A stretch of DNA of 44,301 bases from Eubacteriaceae bacterium (GCA_009782875.1 WRIE01000022.1:1-44301); one strand, 5' to 3'; shown: positions 26,754-35,459, counted from the stretch's first letter. Translations and numbers: made by a program. The notes: generated from the letters alone by a model not told the origin.

Positions 26754-27919
26754 ATGGAAAATACAAATGCAGCTAGCCCTCCGCTTCCAGTGGAACAGGC
26801 AATATCAAATATGGTTATTGGGTTTCTCCAGCTTTTTTTATGCGCCACCCTGGCAAAAAGGATAGTGTTCTTGCTGCTCTGCGCGGCAGGTATTGAACCG
26901 GCTATGGCCGGGAAGCTTTGCGGGGTTTGCCAGAAAACCGCGCAAAATATGCCAAAATGGCGGGCCCAGACCGGGCTGCGGAGCTCTTGGAAGCTGGCGG
27001 GGGCGGCAGGAAAGCCAGCCTTGCGGATTTTGGGAGTGCAATAATCGATGAAGCCGAGACGGACAATTGCCACACTCTCCAGCAAGCCGCAGACATGGCT
27101 TTCGAGAAGGCCGGGGTGAAGGCTAGCGTTGGCGCCGCCAGGCGGCTGTTTGAAAAACATGGCTTGAAGAAATACAAATGCGCGCCGCTGCCTGCGAAAG
27201 CCGGCCCGGTGGAGCAAGGCAGGTTTTATGGCAACATCCTCTCCGGGCTGATAGCCATGGCCAAGGAAGGCATGACAAAGCTGCCTTTCATGGACGCGTC
27301 CCATTTTGCGCATGGGGGCTTCGCTTTGCTTGGGGGCGTCTGGGGGAAAGCGGGGCGGTTTGTCAAGACTTTCTCTGGCAGGCGGCGCTACAATGTCCCC
27401 AGGTCGCTTGGCTTCGCCTCCAAAGAGCTTGTGGCTGTCTGCAACAGCACATCCGCCACCAGCGCGCAGGCGGCCGCGCTCCTTGCCAAAATCAGCAAGC
27501 AATGCTTGTTTGCCCCTGTTTATGCCGTCTTGGACAAAGCGGCCTGCCAGAATTGCGCTTTTGTCAAGAAAAAGGCGATGGAACTGGGCATCCGCCTTGT
27601 TTTCCTGCCCGCTTGCAGCCCGAACTTGAATTTGGTCGAGAGGGCATGGAAACTTGTGAAAAGCGAGCTGCGCAAAAAATACTATAGCAACTTTGATGAA
27701 TTCAAAGATTCTATCAACAACATTCTATACAGCTTGCCGACAAGCCTCAAGGACAAAATGGAAAGCCTCATTACAGAAAATATCCAGCTGTATGATGGCA
27801 TCGAGAGGGTAAATGTCAATTCATACATTATGTCAAAGACTGCAGAAGCCGCTAATAGCGGTTGGAAAATGTTTTCGTCATCGAATATAAAAGACTGCTT
27901 TAAAAAACATAAGCTTTAG
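26754..27919 (+). pseudogene. IS630-family transposase, split by a frameshift
   Basis: DDE transposase of the IS630/Tc1-mariner group. The N-terminal helix-turn-helix part starts at ATG 26754 and runs AKRIVFLLLCAAG to GVCQKTAQ. Near 26945 one A seems missing and the protein continues in another frame as KYAKMAGPDRAAELLEAG. That second part holds the catalytic core: FMDASHF, AVLDKAACQN and SPNLNLVERAWKLVK supply the two aspartates and the glutamate. Joined, the product would be about 388 aa. The core is much richer in G and C than its surroundings while the last 60 codons are AT-rich. Programmed frameshifting is possible, but no classic slippery run is seen. A related C-terminal fragment ends the window at 44216-44301. 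Confidence 0.8.
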
Positions 27920-28248
27920 GACAGCCATCTGCGTTGCCAGCATAGATTTATGTCCATGCTTGGCGCATAACTATTTCGCAGCTTGCCAAACTACAGCGAC
28001 TGCAACTTTAAAAATTCCTTTATTCCTTTACCTGCTTTTGCTGCCTATTGAGCCATTAGTGTGCAAGACGCAATCAGTGAAAAACACAGCAAATGTCAGT
28101 AAAAGCCAATTTGAACACTCATATCCGCATCCCAAATTAATTTGTCCTGTAAATTTTGATTGAGCAATATATTTTATTCATCCCTGGACATAATAACGGC
28201 AGTATAAAACAGAAGCATTTTGCTTGTTATTTACAAGGAGGAATTAAT
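27920..28248. other. intergenic, IS right flank and leader of the hydrolase gene
   Basis: No gene. The last bases hold the AAGGAGG of the isochorismatase-family gene. The same string AAGGAGGAATTAATT also precedes the URO-D gene at 36811. Confidence 0.4.
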
Positions 28249-28887
28249 TTGAGAAAATATCAAAAATCATTGCTTGATCCGGAACAATGCGCTTTTATCG
28301 TTATTGACCATGAATCCCAGATGTATTTTGGAGTAGAATCAATGAGCCGCCGCTGCATCGTGAACAACACAGCTGCGCTTATGAAAGCCGCAAAAGCATT
28401 TGGAGTGCCGACGATACTGACAACAGTAACTGAAAAAGAATTCTCCGGACCTATAGCTAAGCGGCTTGTAGACATCACTCCAGAGCAAACCCCAATAGAT
28501 CGTACGGCTATTAATTGCTGGGAAGACGAAAATCTGAAGAAAGCTGCAATCGCTACAGGACGCAAAAAGTTCTTGCTCGCCGGGCTATGGACTGAAGCTT
28601 GCATCAACTTCCCTGCGCTATCAATGCTGGAAGAAGGATTTGAAGTTTACGTTGTGGCTGATTGCTGCGGCGGCGCTACTAAAATGGCTCATGACATGGC
28701 AATGCAGCGCATGATACAAGCAGGTGTTGTGCCAATGACATGGCAGCAGACAATGCTCGAATGGCAGCGTGATTGGAGCAATAAGGATACCTATAAGGCT
28801 GTTATGGATATTGTCAAGGAATATGGCGGCGCGTATGGCCTTGGTATCGAATATGCAGAGTCGATGGTTTCAGCTTATAAAGGATAA
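28249..28887 (+). CDS. isochorismatase-family hydrolase, YcaC-like
   Basis: 212-aa cysteine hydrolase of the isochorismatase superfamily. The catalytic pair is visible as Asp20 in FIVIDHESQ and Cys118 in TEACINFPA, the latter at the same position as in E. coli YcaC. YcaC-like features continue with IDRTAINCWEDE (Arg where many relatives have Lys), AIATGRKKFLLAGLWTE, LEEGFEVYVVADCCGG, and a MTWQQTMLEWQRDW tail. These enzymes act on amide or similar small substrates; the true substrate of the YcaC group is not known. Cytoplasmic. The start is TTG at 28249 with AAGGAGG 7 nt upstream; a longer frame to 28156 has none. Ends with a very strong palindromic terminator. Confidence 0.9.
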   Translation: MRKYQKSLLDPEQCAFIVIDHESQMYFGVESMSRRCIVNNTAALMKAAKAFGVPTILTTVTEKEFSGPIAKRLVDITPEQTPIDRTAINCWEDENLKKAAIATGRKKFLLAGLWTEACINFPALSMLEEGFEVYVVADCCGGATKMAHDMAMQRMIQAGVVPMTWQQTMLEWQRDWSNKDTYKAVMDIVKEYGGAYGLGIEYAESMVSAYKG

Positions 28888-28900
28888 GAGATATTCAAAA

Positions 28901-28945
28901 GAGCAAAGCCAAACCCCCGCTCCAAGCGGGGGTTTGGCTTTGCTC
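28901..28945. terminator. perfect 20-bp palindromic terminator-like hairpin
   Basis: Perfect 20-bp stem at 28901-28920 and 28926-28945 with a 5-nt TCCAA loop, starting 13 nt after the hydrolase stop. It lacks a long T-run, so it may act as terminator, as RNA-stabilising end, or in both directions. Confidence 0.75.
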
Positions 28946-29192
28946 CATCCAAGGCGATGATACTGGATTCCTACAAACTTTAAACCGATATAACGGATAA
29001 TTGCTTTGAATAGCCCGGTAGCATATATCGGATCTTACATAACCGGCATCTAGGATATGACACTATCAAATTGCTTGTAGCCATGTGCAAATTTTTAAAG
29101 GGATTTTGCTATTAAAAGAGTACAAATCCAATAGAGGCAAAAATGTGCCGCTGGCATCTTTGTGGCACTACTGCCCATCATGGAGGTGATAA

Positions 29193-29843
29193 TTGCTATA
29201 TTTAGATGTGCCCTTTCTTGACAAAGAAGAAGCAAAGATTTTGGGGGCTGAGTGGGATCAAAGCCGCAGAAAATGGTATGTGCAAGAAAGAGACGAATAC
29301 CACAACTTTTCAAGATGGATCCCCAACCTAAACCAGAGCGAAATGGCAATTGTATTGTCAGGAGGCTTTTTTATTGCAGTCGGACAACAGGAATGCGCCT
29401 ATTGTGGCAAAACAGCAGATGTCATTTCTTTTGGGCTTGACAACTACTATGAGTTCTACAACAAAGAAAATGATTATGATACAGGTTACCCGGAGCCAGT
29501 TTATTGGGATGATGCAATCCATTTTGCCGATAGCATCGGTCCGCTGCCTATTGAAGCTTTCAAATTTATCAGCAATATCAACCGAAACTTTAAATACTCA
29601 AGGTTGGGCTTTTTCGACTACAAATCAAACCACTGCAACCAATGCGGGAAACACCAAAATATTAATGGCATCAACTCCCCTTTTATAATCGATTCTGTCC
29701 AAAAGGCTTCTAATTTGAAGCTCTACCATGCAATGCCAAAAGAAGACTTGGTTGTATCATGCAGTTATTTATGGGGATCCCATGACTACTTGGTAAATGA
29801 TTATGCCAAAATTATTGAGCTAGACCCTGAATGGCGGCTGTAG
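29193..29843 (+). CDS. DUF5710-containing protein with two CxxC pairs
   Basis: 216 aa. The first 45 residues (LYLDVPF, DKEEAKILGAEWDQSRRKWYV) match the DUF5710 pattern, a small module often attached to primases and DNA-handling proteins, where the aromatic core probably binds a polymer or ligand. Two pairs of cysteines, CAYCGK near 68 and CNQCGK near 150, could form one zinc site across an inserted region. The remainder is unassigned. The start is TTG at 29193, with TGGAGGTGAT immediately upstream, an excellent ribosome site. Likely a free-standing gene in an accessory region. Confidence 0.7.
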   Translation: MLYLDVPFLDKEEAKILGAEWDQSRRKWYVQERDEYHNFSRWIPNLNQSEMAIVLSGGFFIAVGQQECAYCGKTADVISFGLDNYYEFYNKENDYDTGYPEPVYWDDAIHFADSIGPLPIEAFKFISNINRNFKYSRLGFFDYKSNHCNQCGKHQNINGINSPFIIDSVQKASNLKLYHAMPKEDLVVSCSYLWGSHDYLVNDYAKIIELDPEWRL

Positions 29844-29943
29844 TCTATGGCGTTTGCAGCTCTTTGTGTTAATGGCATAGTGTTATCACAAATATAAATG
29901 CGGCGACTTCACTCAACTGCTTTTGTGATATAGTTTGATAGGT

Positions 29944-30108
29944 CAATAACCTGCCACTCAGCGCCTGATGGCGCTTTCAGCCGGGGCTTGTGCTGAAAAT
30001 CCAGATGCAAGCCCTTGTCGGTTTTCCTAAGCGCTTAGAGCGCTGCGTTGCCCAAGAATATATTGGTGCCTGCGGATACCCGCTATTCTACAGCTCTGCA
30101 GGTTATTG
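29944..30108 (-). ncRNA. structured element, possible TnpB guide-RNA scaffold / IS605 right end
   Basis: An 11-bp inverted repeat (CAATAACCTGC at 29944, GCAGGTTATTG at 30098) encloses a row of local stems: AGCGCC-TGAT-GGCGCT (29959-29974), GGGCTTG/CAAGCCC (29984-30014), AGCGC/GCGCT (30030-30044) and GCGG-ATAC-CCGC (30072-30083). Read on the minus strand it follows a TnpB-tail-like reading frame. It also ends with a GC hairpin close to the edge, as reRNA/omega-RNA scaffolds and IS200/IS605 right ends do. No intact tnpB remains. The identification is by layout, not by known consensus. Confidence 0.35.
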
Positions 30109-30213
30109 TTTAAAGCTCTGACGGGCAGGGACGGCGTGAAACCATCTAAAACCTTGGGGGGACATTGGCGAAGTGGATTCGACTCTGGTAGTTGGGAGGC
30201 TTAAGGCATTATA
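30103..30213 (-). pseudogene. possible tnpB tail fragment
   Basis: After a TAG, the minus strand reads LYNALSLPTTRVESTSPM, then SPQGFRWFHAVPARQSF, and stops with TAA at 30103-30105. The tone resembles the low-complexity C-terminal tails of some IS605/IS607 TnpB proteins and it lies directly before the structured element. The catalytic part of TnpB is absent. Low confidence. Confidence 0.25.
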
Positions 30214-30221
30214 CAGCTACA

Positions 30222-30305
30222 GGCGGAAGGCTACGCCTTCGCCATATCTTGGAAAAGGAGAGAGAGATACCTCCCCCTACCTAGCGAGCATTAGGCGGGG
30301 GTATC
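30222..30305. repeat. two strong hairpins
   Basis: GGCGGAAGGC-TA-CGCCTTCGCC-like stem at 30222-30243 and a longer stem GATACC...CCCC with CGGGGGTATC at 30267-30305. They lie between the possible tnpB tail and an IS630 relic and could be parts of the same structured RNA or of an old element end. Confidence 0.4.
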
Positions 30306-30336
30306 CTCGCGCAAGATTAGATGAAGCTTATTGTAC

Positions 30337-30676
30337 TCATGTTAATATAACCGTTTTCAAGCAGTTCCCAGCTAAGAGCCTAAGCGTCCATCTGGCTCAC
30401 TGGGCTATGGCAATCACATTTGACTCATACTCGCTGTCGATCTTCGAGATGAAATTCTCAGACAGCCTTGTCTTGCGTTGTAGTTCACTTTGCAAACCGC
30501 CTTGGGCATTAGCTTTTATCACAGCATTCACTGTTGACTGTGAAACGCCTAGCTCCTCAGATATGCTTCTGGCTGGTTCTCATGCATATGATCTTAGCAG
30601 AATCCTGGCGTGTGTGACCTCTCGTGCGGAATGCACTCAAGTGTTAGTTATTTGGTTTAGCTCATATATTTCTTGA
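30337..30676 (-). pseudogene. relic of an IS630-family transposase N-terminus
   Basis: The minus strand reads VTHARILLRSYA, then a stop, then the helix-turn-helix ISEELGVSQSTVNAVIKAN and LQRKTRLSENFISKID followed by EYESNVIAIAQ, a stop, and ARWTLRLLAG. These are consecutive blocks of the IS630-type N-terminal DNA-binding region (ARILL, EELGVSQSTV, LQRKTR, E-ESHVIAIA, W-LRLLA) with three stop codons. The catalytic domain is missing. It is not the same lineage as the copy at 26754. Confidence 0.65.
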
Positions 30677-30871
30677 ATTGTTTAGTTGAATGGAATACTT
30701 ATACGTAGGCATCGTATCCATATGGATTTAGTGGCATGCATCGACACTGAAAGCTGCTAGTTGTCCCCATCGCATGGCTTTTCCCAGTAATAGGAATGTT
30801 TTTTTGCAAGAATGGCTGTGCTATAATCATCCTGTCACTTTATTTATATTTTGCTCACTGATTGGAAAAGA

Positions 30872-31165
30872 ATGATGAATTTGTACAAACAATATTTCTC
30901 TGCTTTTGTTTCTGTAATATGTATATTTTTCTACTTTACTCCTTGGTTGATTGGAGCAAACAGGGCAAACTTAGGTCTATATATTATTAGCTTTCTTTGG
31001 TTCTTAGTCGCATGGATTATTGTAATTATTAAACTTGTTGGCATCATGAAGTCTGCAAAGAAAAAAAAGTTTAGCAAGCATATGCTATATTCACTTCTTA
31101 TAATGATTTTGTGCTATACCATTCTCTTCTGGGGTTGGACGAATCACTATATAATTACGGTATAA
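30872..31165 (+). CDS. small membrane protein, three predicted spans
   Basis: 97 aa from the ATG at 30872 (GGAAAAG upstream; ATG 30875 also possible). Hydrophobic stretches at about 8-27, 34-56 and 72-90 give three transmembrane helices, separated by a short loop and a basic KSAKKKKFSKH stretch that should face the cytoplasm. I recognise no family. It stands alone among mobile-element relics, and could be a real short gene or the remains of a longer membrane protein. Confidence 0.5.
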   Translation: MMNLYKQYFSAFVSVICIFFYFTPWLIGANRANLGLYIISFLWFLVAWIIVIIKLVGIMKSAKKKKFSKHMLYSLLIMILCYTILFWGWTNHYIITV

Positions 31166-31675
31166 GCATTATTTATAATTTGGTTAGCCGCTCTTTACCT
31201 GCTCCTTAACTTTGTAGCCCTCTTCAATCCATAAAGAATGGCAACTGTAGAATATTAAGTGGATTTTTTCGCATCTATATTTGTCGAAATCGTAAAATTT
31301 ATAAATTACAACAAAAAGCACAAAGCGATATGGTTCAAGAAAGCCGATAGCCGTAAGGCAAAATGAGAACAAACAGCTGGTTTTCATAGCTATTAAAAGC
31401 CCTCGCGCCCCTACTGGCATATGTATTCCTAACAAATCCATTTGGCTTTTTGCCCCCAAATTCTAGATTTGCCTATATTATTTTGGAGGAAAGTGTGAAC
31501 CAAAATCTATTCACAAATATGTCAATTTGTGATGGAATAGCACTAGTGTGGTAGAATAGATTAATGGCAATTTCTACAATCGTGAACACCCAAGTGGGGT
31601 AGTTGTCTGGAAAGAAAAACAACAAGCCATCTTCACATATCCAAGTTGCCAAATATTCTATCACGAGGAGCACAC
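31166..31675. other. intergenic, possible decayed minus-strand ORFs
   Basis: The minus strand has two open stretches (31184-31459 and 31473-31682) with some hydrophobic segments, but neither has a ribosome site or family resemblance. I see no supportable gene. Confidence 0.3.
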
Positions 31676-31963
31676 ATGCCAACTCGATTCCGAAAAAAAC
31701 TTGCTATCATTTTTTTGCTCATGTTTGCAGCAGGAACCAGCTCTTGCGCAGACAAGTCCAACCCAACAAATTCTAGCGCTGGTTTTTTGTCTATTTATAC
31801 CGACCCAAGATCATCAGAGTTCATGCAGCTATCCAATGTAGAGCAGCTTGGAAGCGAGAACGAAGCTCCTATACGCTTCTCGACAAGCGAGCAAGGAGTT
31901 TGGGCTACATTACGTTTACCGCAGCGAGCCAGCCCCTCAAATTTCGCTATGGGCTGCCCATAG
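31676..31963 (+). pseudogene. truncated lipoprotein-like gene
   Basis: From the ATG at 31676 (GAGGAG upstream) the protein starts with a basic N-terminus, a hydrophobic core (LAIIFLLMFAAG) and a lipobox-like TSSC, so a lipid-anchored exported protein is likely. It reads about 80 residues of plausible sequence up to about 31915 (GVWATLRLP), then passes into sequence of the neighbouring IS1634 remnant and stops at 31963. The 3' part of the original gene is missing, so it was probably cut by the insertion. Confidence 0.5.
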
Positions 31964-32084
31964 CCCCGAAGGGAAAGGGAACCTTGCCCCGCACTGCCCC
32001 AAAACCCTATCCTGCCCTCCGGCTAAGGGCAAGTGCAATAAAGAAAGAACTAAATGCTGAAAGTTGTTGACAATCAAGCTTTAA

Positions 32085-32647
32085 AAAGATAGGTCGAAGA
32101 TTGAAGGACCGCCGCTGGCGTGGCGGAGGCTGTGGTGCTGGGGGGCGCGCTGGAAGGGCTGGCTGTGGCGCGTTTTGACCCCATAGCCCAGTGCGTGGAG
32201 CTGGATATCGATGAGGCGGCCATTGAGGCGCACAAAGCAAGGATGTTCAGAAAGCGCTTGCTCGCAAGCGACCGGCAAGAGTGGGACACTGCCGGCATAG
32301 TGCGGGCATACCGCGAGTTGAAGCATGTCGAGCCCCTGTTCCGCACATCAAAAAACCCCATGCATTTCGCAATCACACCCCAGTCCCACTACACTGGCGA
32401 CAAGATCCACGTCCACGTCTTCTGCTGCCTGTTGGCACTTGCGATCGCCGGGGCGCTGCGCGAAGAGCTGCCGGCAAGGGGCATCGACCTGCCCCTTGAC
32501 AGGATGATGGATGATCTGGCAGCTGTCAGGCAGGCTTGGCTCACGCCTAACCTCAACCCTGGCAAGGTAGCAAAAAAACGAGAGAGGATGGACGATGAGA
32601 CAGGGAAGCTATGGGCGGCTATCGAGGAGACAGGAGCCAGGCCATAG
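32085..32647 (+). pseudogene. C-terminal fragment of an IS1634-family transposase
   Basis: About 175 residues with the C-terminal signature of IS1634 (IS4 superfamily) transposases: RKRLLASDRQEWDTAGIVRAY, HVEPLFRTSKNP, then HYTGDKIHVHVFCCLLAL and the REELPARGIDLPL tail. Full proteins in this family are about 500-600 aa; here the N-terminus and the first catalytic residues are gone, and the frame closes just upstream with a TGA. High GC relative to its surroundings supports acquisition from outside. Confidence 0.8.
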
Positions 32648-32666
32648 CAACTTTACGTTACATTTG

Positions 32667-32711
32667 AAAACACATGTGATTCGCTTGGGAAGCGGATCAC
32701 ATGTGTTTTTT
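32667..32711 (+). terminator. strong rho-independent terminator-like hairpin
   Basis: A 14-bp perfect stem AAAACACATGTGAT / ATCACATGTGTTTT extended by an inner CGCT/AGCG stem and followed on the plus strand by a T-run (32706-32711). It lies 20 nt after the IS1634 fragment. Confidence 0.75.
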
Positions 32712-32794
32712 GTAGTTGGGAGTACTAACTCCCGTTAGGCAGGCAACATGAAATAGACCGAATCATCCTTGCTATTCTACTCAAGTTTCGCAGT

Positions 32795-33934
32795 TTAATA
32801 ATTGAGCTGAAACCGCAATCCATCAGGCAAACCATCAAAAAATCTACCGATGATTTCGTCTAAATATGTGTTATTGTAGGGTAGTTGTTTTCTTTGGAAA
32901 TCTTCCAAGTATCTCATCAGCCCGCTAAGAACCTCTTGGAATGCCGTGTCCCTTGCCTCATCGCAAAATAGTATAAACAATCCGCCTATCGTCCTAGGGT
33001 CGCTAGAATCCCTTTGCGCTTCTGCAAGCATCATATAGCGCAGGAAAACTATCGCTGCGCAAGCCGCCAAAGAATCAAAAGGCCTGCATGAAAATTCTTT
33101 TGCCAAGCCAAGGCAGCTCTTTGCCACTTAAAAAAACTTCTATGTCCCGCCTTCTTCCATAGAGGCGCACGATTTCCCCGCTCTCCAAATGAGCGCCAGT
33201 GGATGCGATAGCGAGCCACTCCTTTTTTTTATTTCTATTCCGCACAAATACAATCTTGAGCTCGACAGCAATTTCGCCCTCATTAGAAGGGATTGTTGAA
33301 ACAATCGCCTCGCAAAGCAATTCCGCCTTGCCCCTTTTCTTCGGCAGCTTTCTGTAGGCCTGCGAAAGCGTGAGTTTTTGCCCTTCCCAAATGTAATATA
33401 CAGTCCTCATTTTTTTGAGCATGGCGATGCATTCGATGCCCTCAGCCTTCAGGTTCGCGAAGAAAATTGGAAAGGAGAACCAGCTGCCAGCCAGCACGTA
33501 TTTGAAGGAATCTTGTTTTTGCGGGCTGGTATTGCAAAATCAACTGCAACATCATTCTCTTTTACAAGAGCCCGCAGCCTTCTTTTGGCCGATGGCGCGT
33601 TTGTCGATGCTGCCGTCCATCTCCTGGATCCTGCGCCGCTTTTCGCGCGAGCTTAGCAGCTGGAAATTGATGGGCACAACAGTCGCTCCATCGCTCCAAT
33701 TGTTGCCTTCTCGATTTTTGAGACTATTTTCACAGCAGCCGCCAGGAGGAGCTTTTCCCAGTTGCTGTTCGGGCTTGCCAAAAATCGGTAAACCGCATCC
33801 TTTTTTGCCGTCGCCACGAGGTCGTTTGACGAAAGCGCCTGGCTCCAGCTTTTATATGTAAAAATGAGCGAAAATATAAGTTTCAGCAACTCCAGGGAGG
33901 ACATGACCGATGCGCTTGCTGAAATTGCATTGCT
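32795..33934 (-). pseudogene. IS4-family transposase with internal deletion and frameshifts (copy 1)
   Basis: The N-terminal part (LELLKLIFSLIF, KSWSQALSSND, DAVYRFLASPNSNWEKLL) is typical of clostridial IS4 transposases. It then jumps directly to WSDGATVVPINFQLLSSREK in another frame: the stretch of about 50 residues that should contain the first catalytic aspartate (VDDS) is deleted. A stop follows at CKRE. The next block (CWLAAGSWFSFPIF onward) carries the Y-2-R-3-E-6-K signature as YGRRRDIEVF. Two further lost bases near 33130 shift the frame into SCLGLAKEFSCRPFDS. The last part runs to 32795. It is inactive. A second, shorter copy lies at 38326-38838. Confidence 0.85.
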
Positions 33935-34566
33935 TTAGCATTGTCCCAAATTTTAAGCGTGAAAAGAACGAATCTGTTGCGTTTTGAGACTCATGGCCTG
34001 TTATAATGTTATTCATAGGGGGTTCCCTCTCTAGTTTTTTTGTTCACTTAACAATATTATACTAGATTTCAGAGAATTTCCCTATAGTTTTAATTAATAG
34101 ATTAGTCAAATTTTGCAATCATTCTTCAAATGAGAAACTTGAGTTAGGAAGATAAAAGAGTATAGAAAAGAATAAGCGAAAGACGCAATGCCACTCTCAC
34201 GGGGCAACACTGCTACGGCGTGGCAAGAAGCGCAACATTCGAAAAAACTGATTTGAAATCCAACAGTGAAAAACAGCAATAAAAAGTGTTGTATTTGCCA
34301 AACACTGAAAAACATTTTGAATATGCCATTTATCTGCTTGAAGATGAATGAGCAGGCAATAATGCTACTGGCGAAAGATCGTTTGCCTTCACCATAATGA
34401 TTAGACAACCCAAATTTCTAAACGATCAGATAGCGGAAATGAGCCTTTGAGTTTAGCAATAATGAATGAGTAGTTGGAAGCAATGTGCCATATGAAACCG
34501 CCAGAAAACACAATAAAATCAACACGTTTAGCGTGGCGGGCGATCAGAATAGTTCAATAAAGATGA
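33935..34566. other. intergenic region, nothing recognised
   Basis: About 630 bp between the IS4 relic and a hairpin. Both strands have many stops. The plus strand has one coding-like scrap (KSTRLAWRAIRIVQ near 34520-34560), too short to assign. Confidence 0.3.
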
Positions 34567-34602
34567 GCGAGACGCAAAAGCAAGAAAGCGTCCCGCTTTT
34601 TT
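34567..34602 (+). terminator. rho-independent terminator without an upstream gene
   Basis: Stem GCGAGACGC / GCGTCCCGC (one mismatch), 12-nt loop, followed by six Ts on the plus strand. No plus-strand gene precedes it, so it may end a decayed gene or a small RNA. Confidence 0.6.
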
Positions 34603-34618
34603 AAAAGGTAGCCCCAAG

Positions 34619-34966
34619 CTATGTCACAACTTCATATGGCCAGTTAACTATGCCCCCAAAACTTGCGATGCTTGTGTAACCGAGCCTGCCAAGCATTTTC
34701 ACGGCAAGGGCAGCCCGATTTCCTGTATTGCAGTAAATCAGTATTAACGCTTCTTTGTCTGGCAGCAACGACGGCGCAAGGCGGCGCAGATTATCTACAG
34801 GAAGCAAGACTGCCCCTTTGATATGACCGTGGTTGAATTCGTCTTGGGTTCGGACGTCTAGCAGGACATATTCCACTCCAGCTCCCATGATTTGGTGGAC
34901 ATCACTTGGAGTGATAGGCGTATTTGCAGGGTGGGCGCCAGTCAGTATTTGTTCGTGTATGCTCAT
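34619..34966 (-). CDS. single-domain rhodanese-like sulfurtransferase
   Basis: 115 aa, one rhodanese domain. Typical elements: EYVLLDVRTQDEFNHGHIKGAVLLP (read here as strands LLDVR and HIKGA), the active-site loop IYCNTGNRA with the catalytic cysteine, and the C-terminal GYTSIASFGGIVNW. Such proteins carry persulfide sulfur for sulfur transfer or sensing. No signal peptide. The start is the ATG at 34966 (AGAGG upstream); an in-frame start at 34996 lacks a ribosome site. No sulfur-metabolism neighbours. Confidence 0.92.
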   Translation of the reverse strand: MSIHEQILTGAHPANTPITPSDVHQIMGAGVEYVLLDVRTQDEFNHGHIKGAVLLPVDNLRRLAPSLLPDKEALILIYCNTGNRAALAVKMLGRLGYTSIASFGGIVNWPYEVVT

Positions 34967-35459
34967 GGAAAAACCTCTTTCTTTTGCAATTATCATTAGC
35001 GAAAGCAGGACATATTATCCTACTGCCTGTCCATTCCAACAGATTGGGGATAATCGGCACACAATCCATACCTGTTAAAGCCCCTAATCTGCTTATGTAT
35101 TTATAAAGGTTGTCCATCCTGTAAGCTAAATCCGCCAGCAACGTCATCATGGCTAAACCTAAGTCTAGCTTTATTGGCAGTTTTGAGTATATTATACACT
35201 ATGCAGCTAATAAACTGCCAAGAGGAGTTTACAATTCTTTGTGAAAGCATGGAGGACACATATGGCAACGCACTTAAATTTCACGCAAAGAGTGGCTAGA
35301 AGTTATCGATGGCAACGACCTCTGTGTTCGCACTCCCATCTAGTTTTGCTTCTTGCATTGCCGTTGTATTTTGGAGGAGTAGCACAATGTAGTTATAATG
35401 GCATTAACCAGCTGACTGTTATCAATGATAGCAAAACCTGTTAGCGTGTTAGTCGAGTT
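34967..35459. other. intergenic region
   Basis: About 490 bp between the divergent rhodanese and 409-aa genes. No supportable gene; a 67-codon open stretch at 35241-35444 on the plus strand has no family resemblance. Confidence 0.35.

Noticed and set aside
26374..26766. 130-aa minus-strand ORF containing a 22-residue repeat
   Set aside because: The repeat is just the translated 66-bp duplication. The frame overlaps the ligase gene end and has no start signal.
27178..27687. Long alternative-frame ORFs inside the IS630 core
   Set aside because: High GC of the transposase core opens all frames; only the frame with the DDE motifs matches a family.
29940..30200. Resemblance to tmRNA (AATAACCTGC, and GGATTCGAC about 200 nt away)
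   Set aside because: The motifs are in the wrong order and there is no tag reading frame or tRNA-like end with a CCA stem. A transposon-end structure fits better.
30100..30300. Group II intron
   Set aside because: No domain V consensus, no GTGCG-like 5' end and no intron-encoded reverse transcriptase in the vicinity.
31184..31682. Two minus-strand ORFs with hydrophobic stretches as small membrane proteins
   Set aside because: Neither has a ribosome site, family resemblance or supportive context; the upper one overlaps the start of the lipoprotein-like gene.
34106..34408. 100-aa minus-strand ORF
   Set aside because: Low-complexity hydrophobic translation with no ribosome site; looks like chance in AT-rich DNA.
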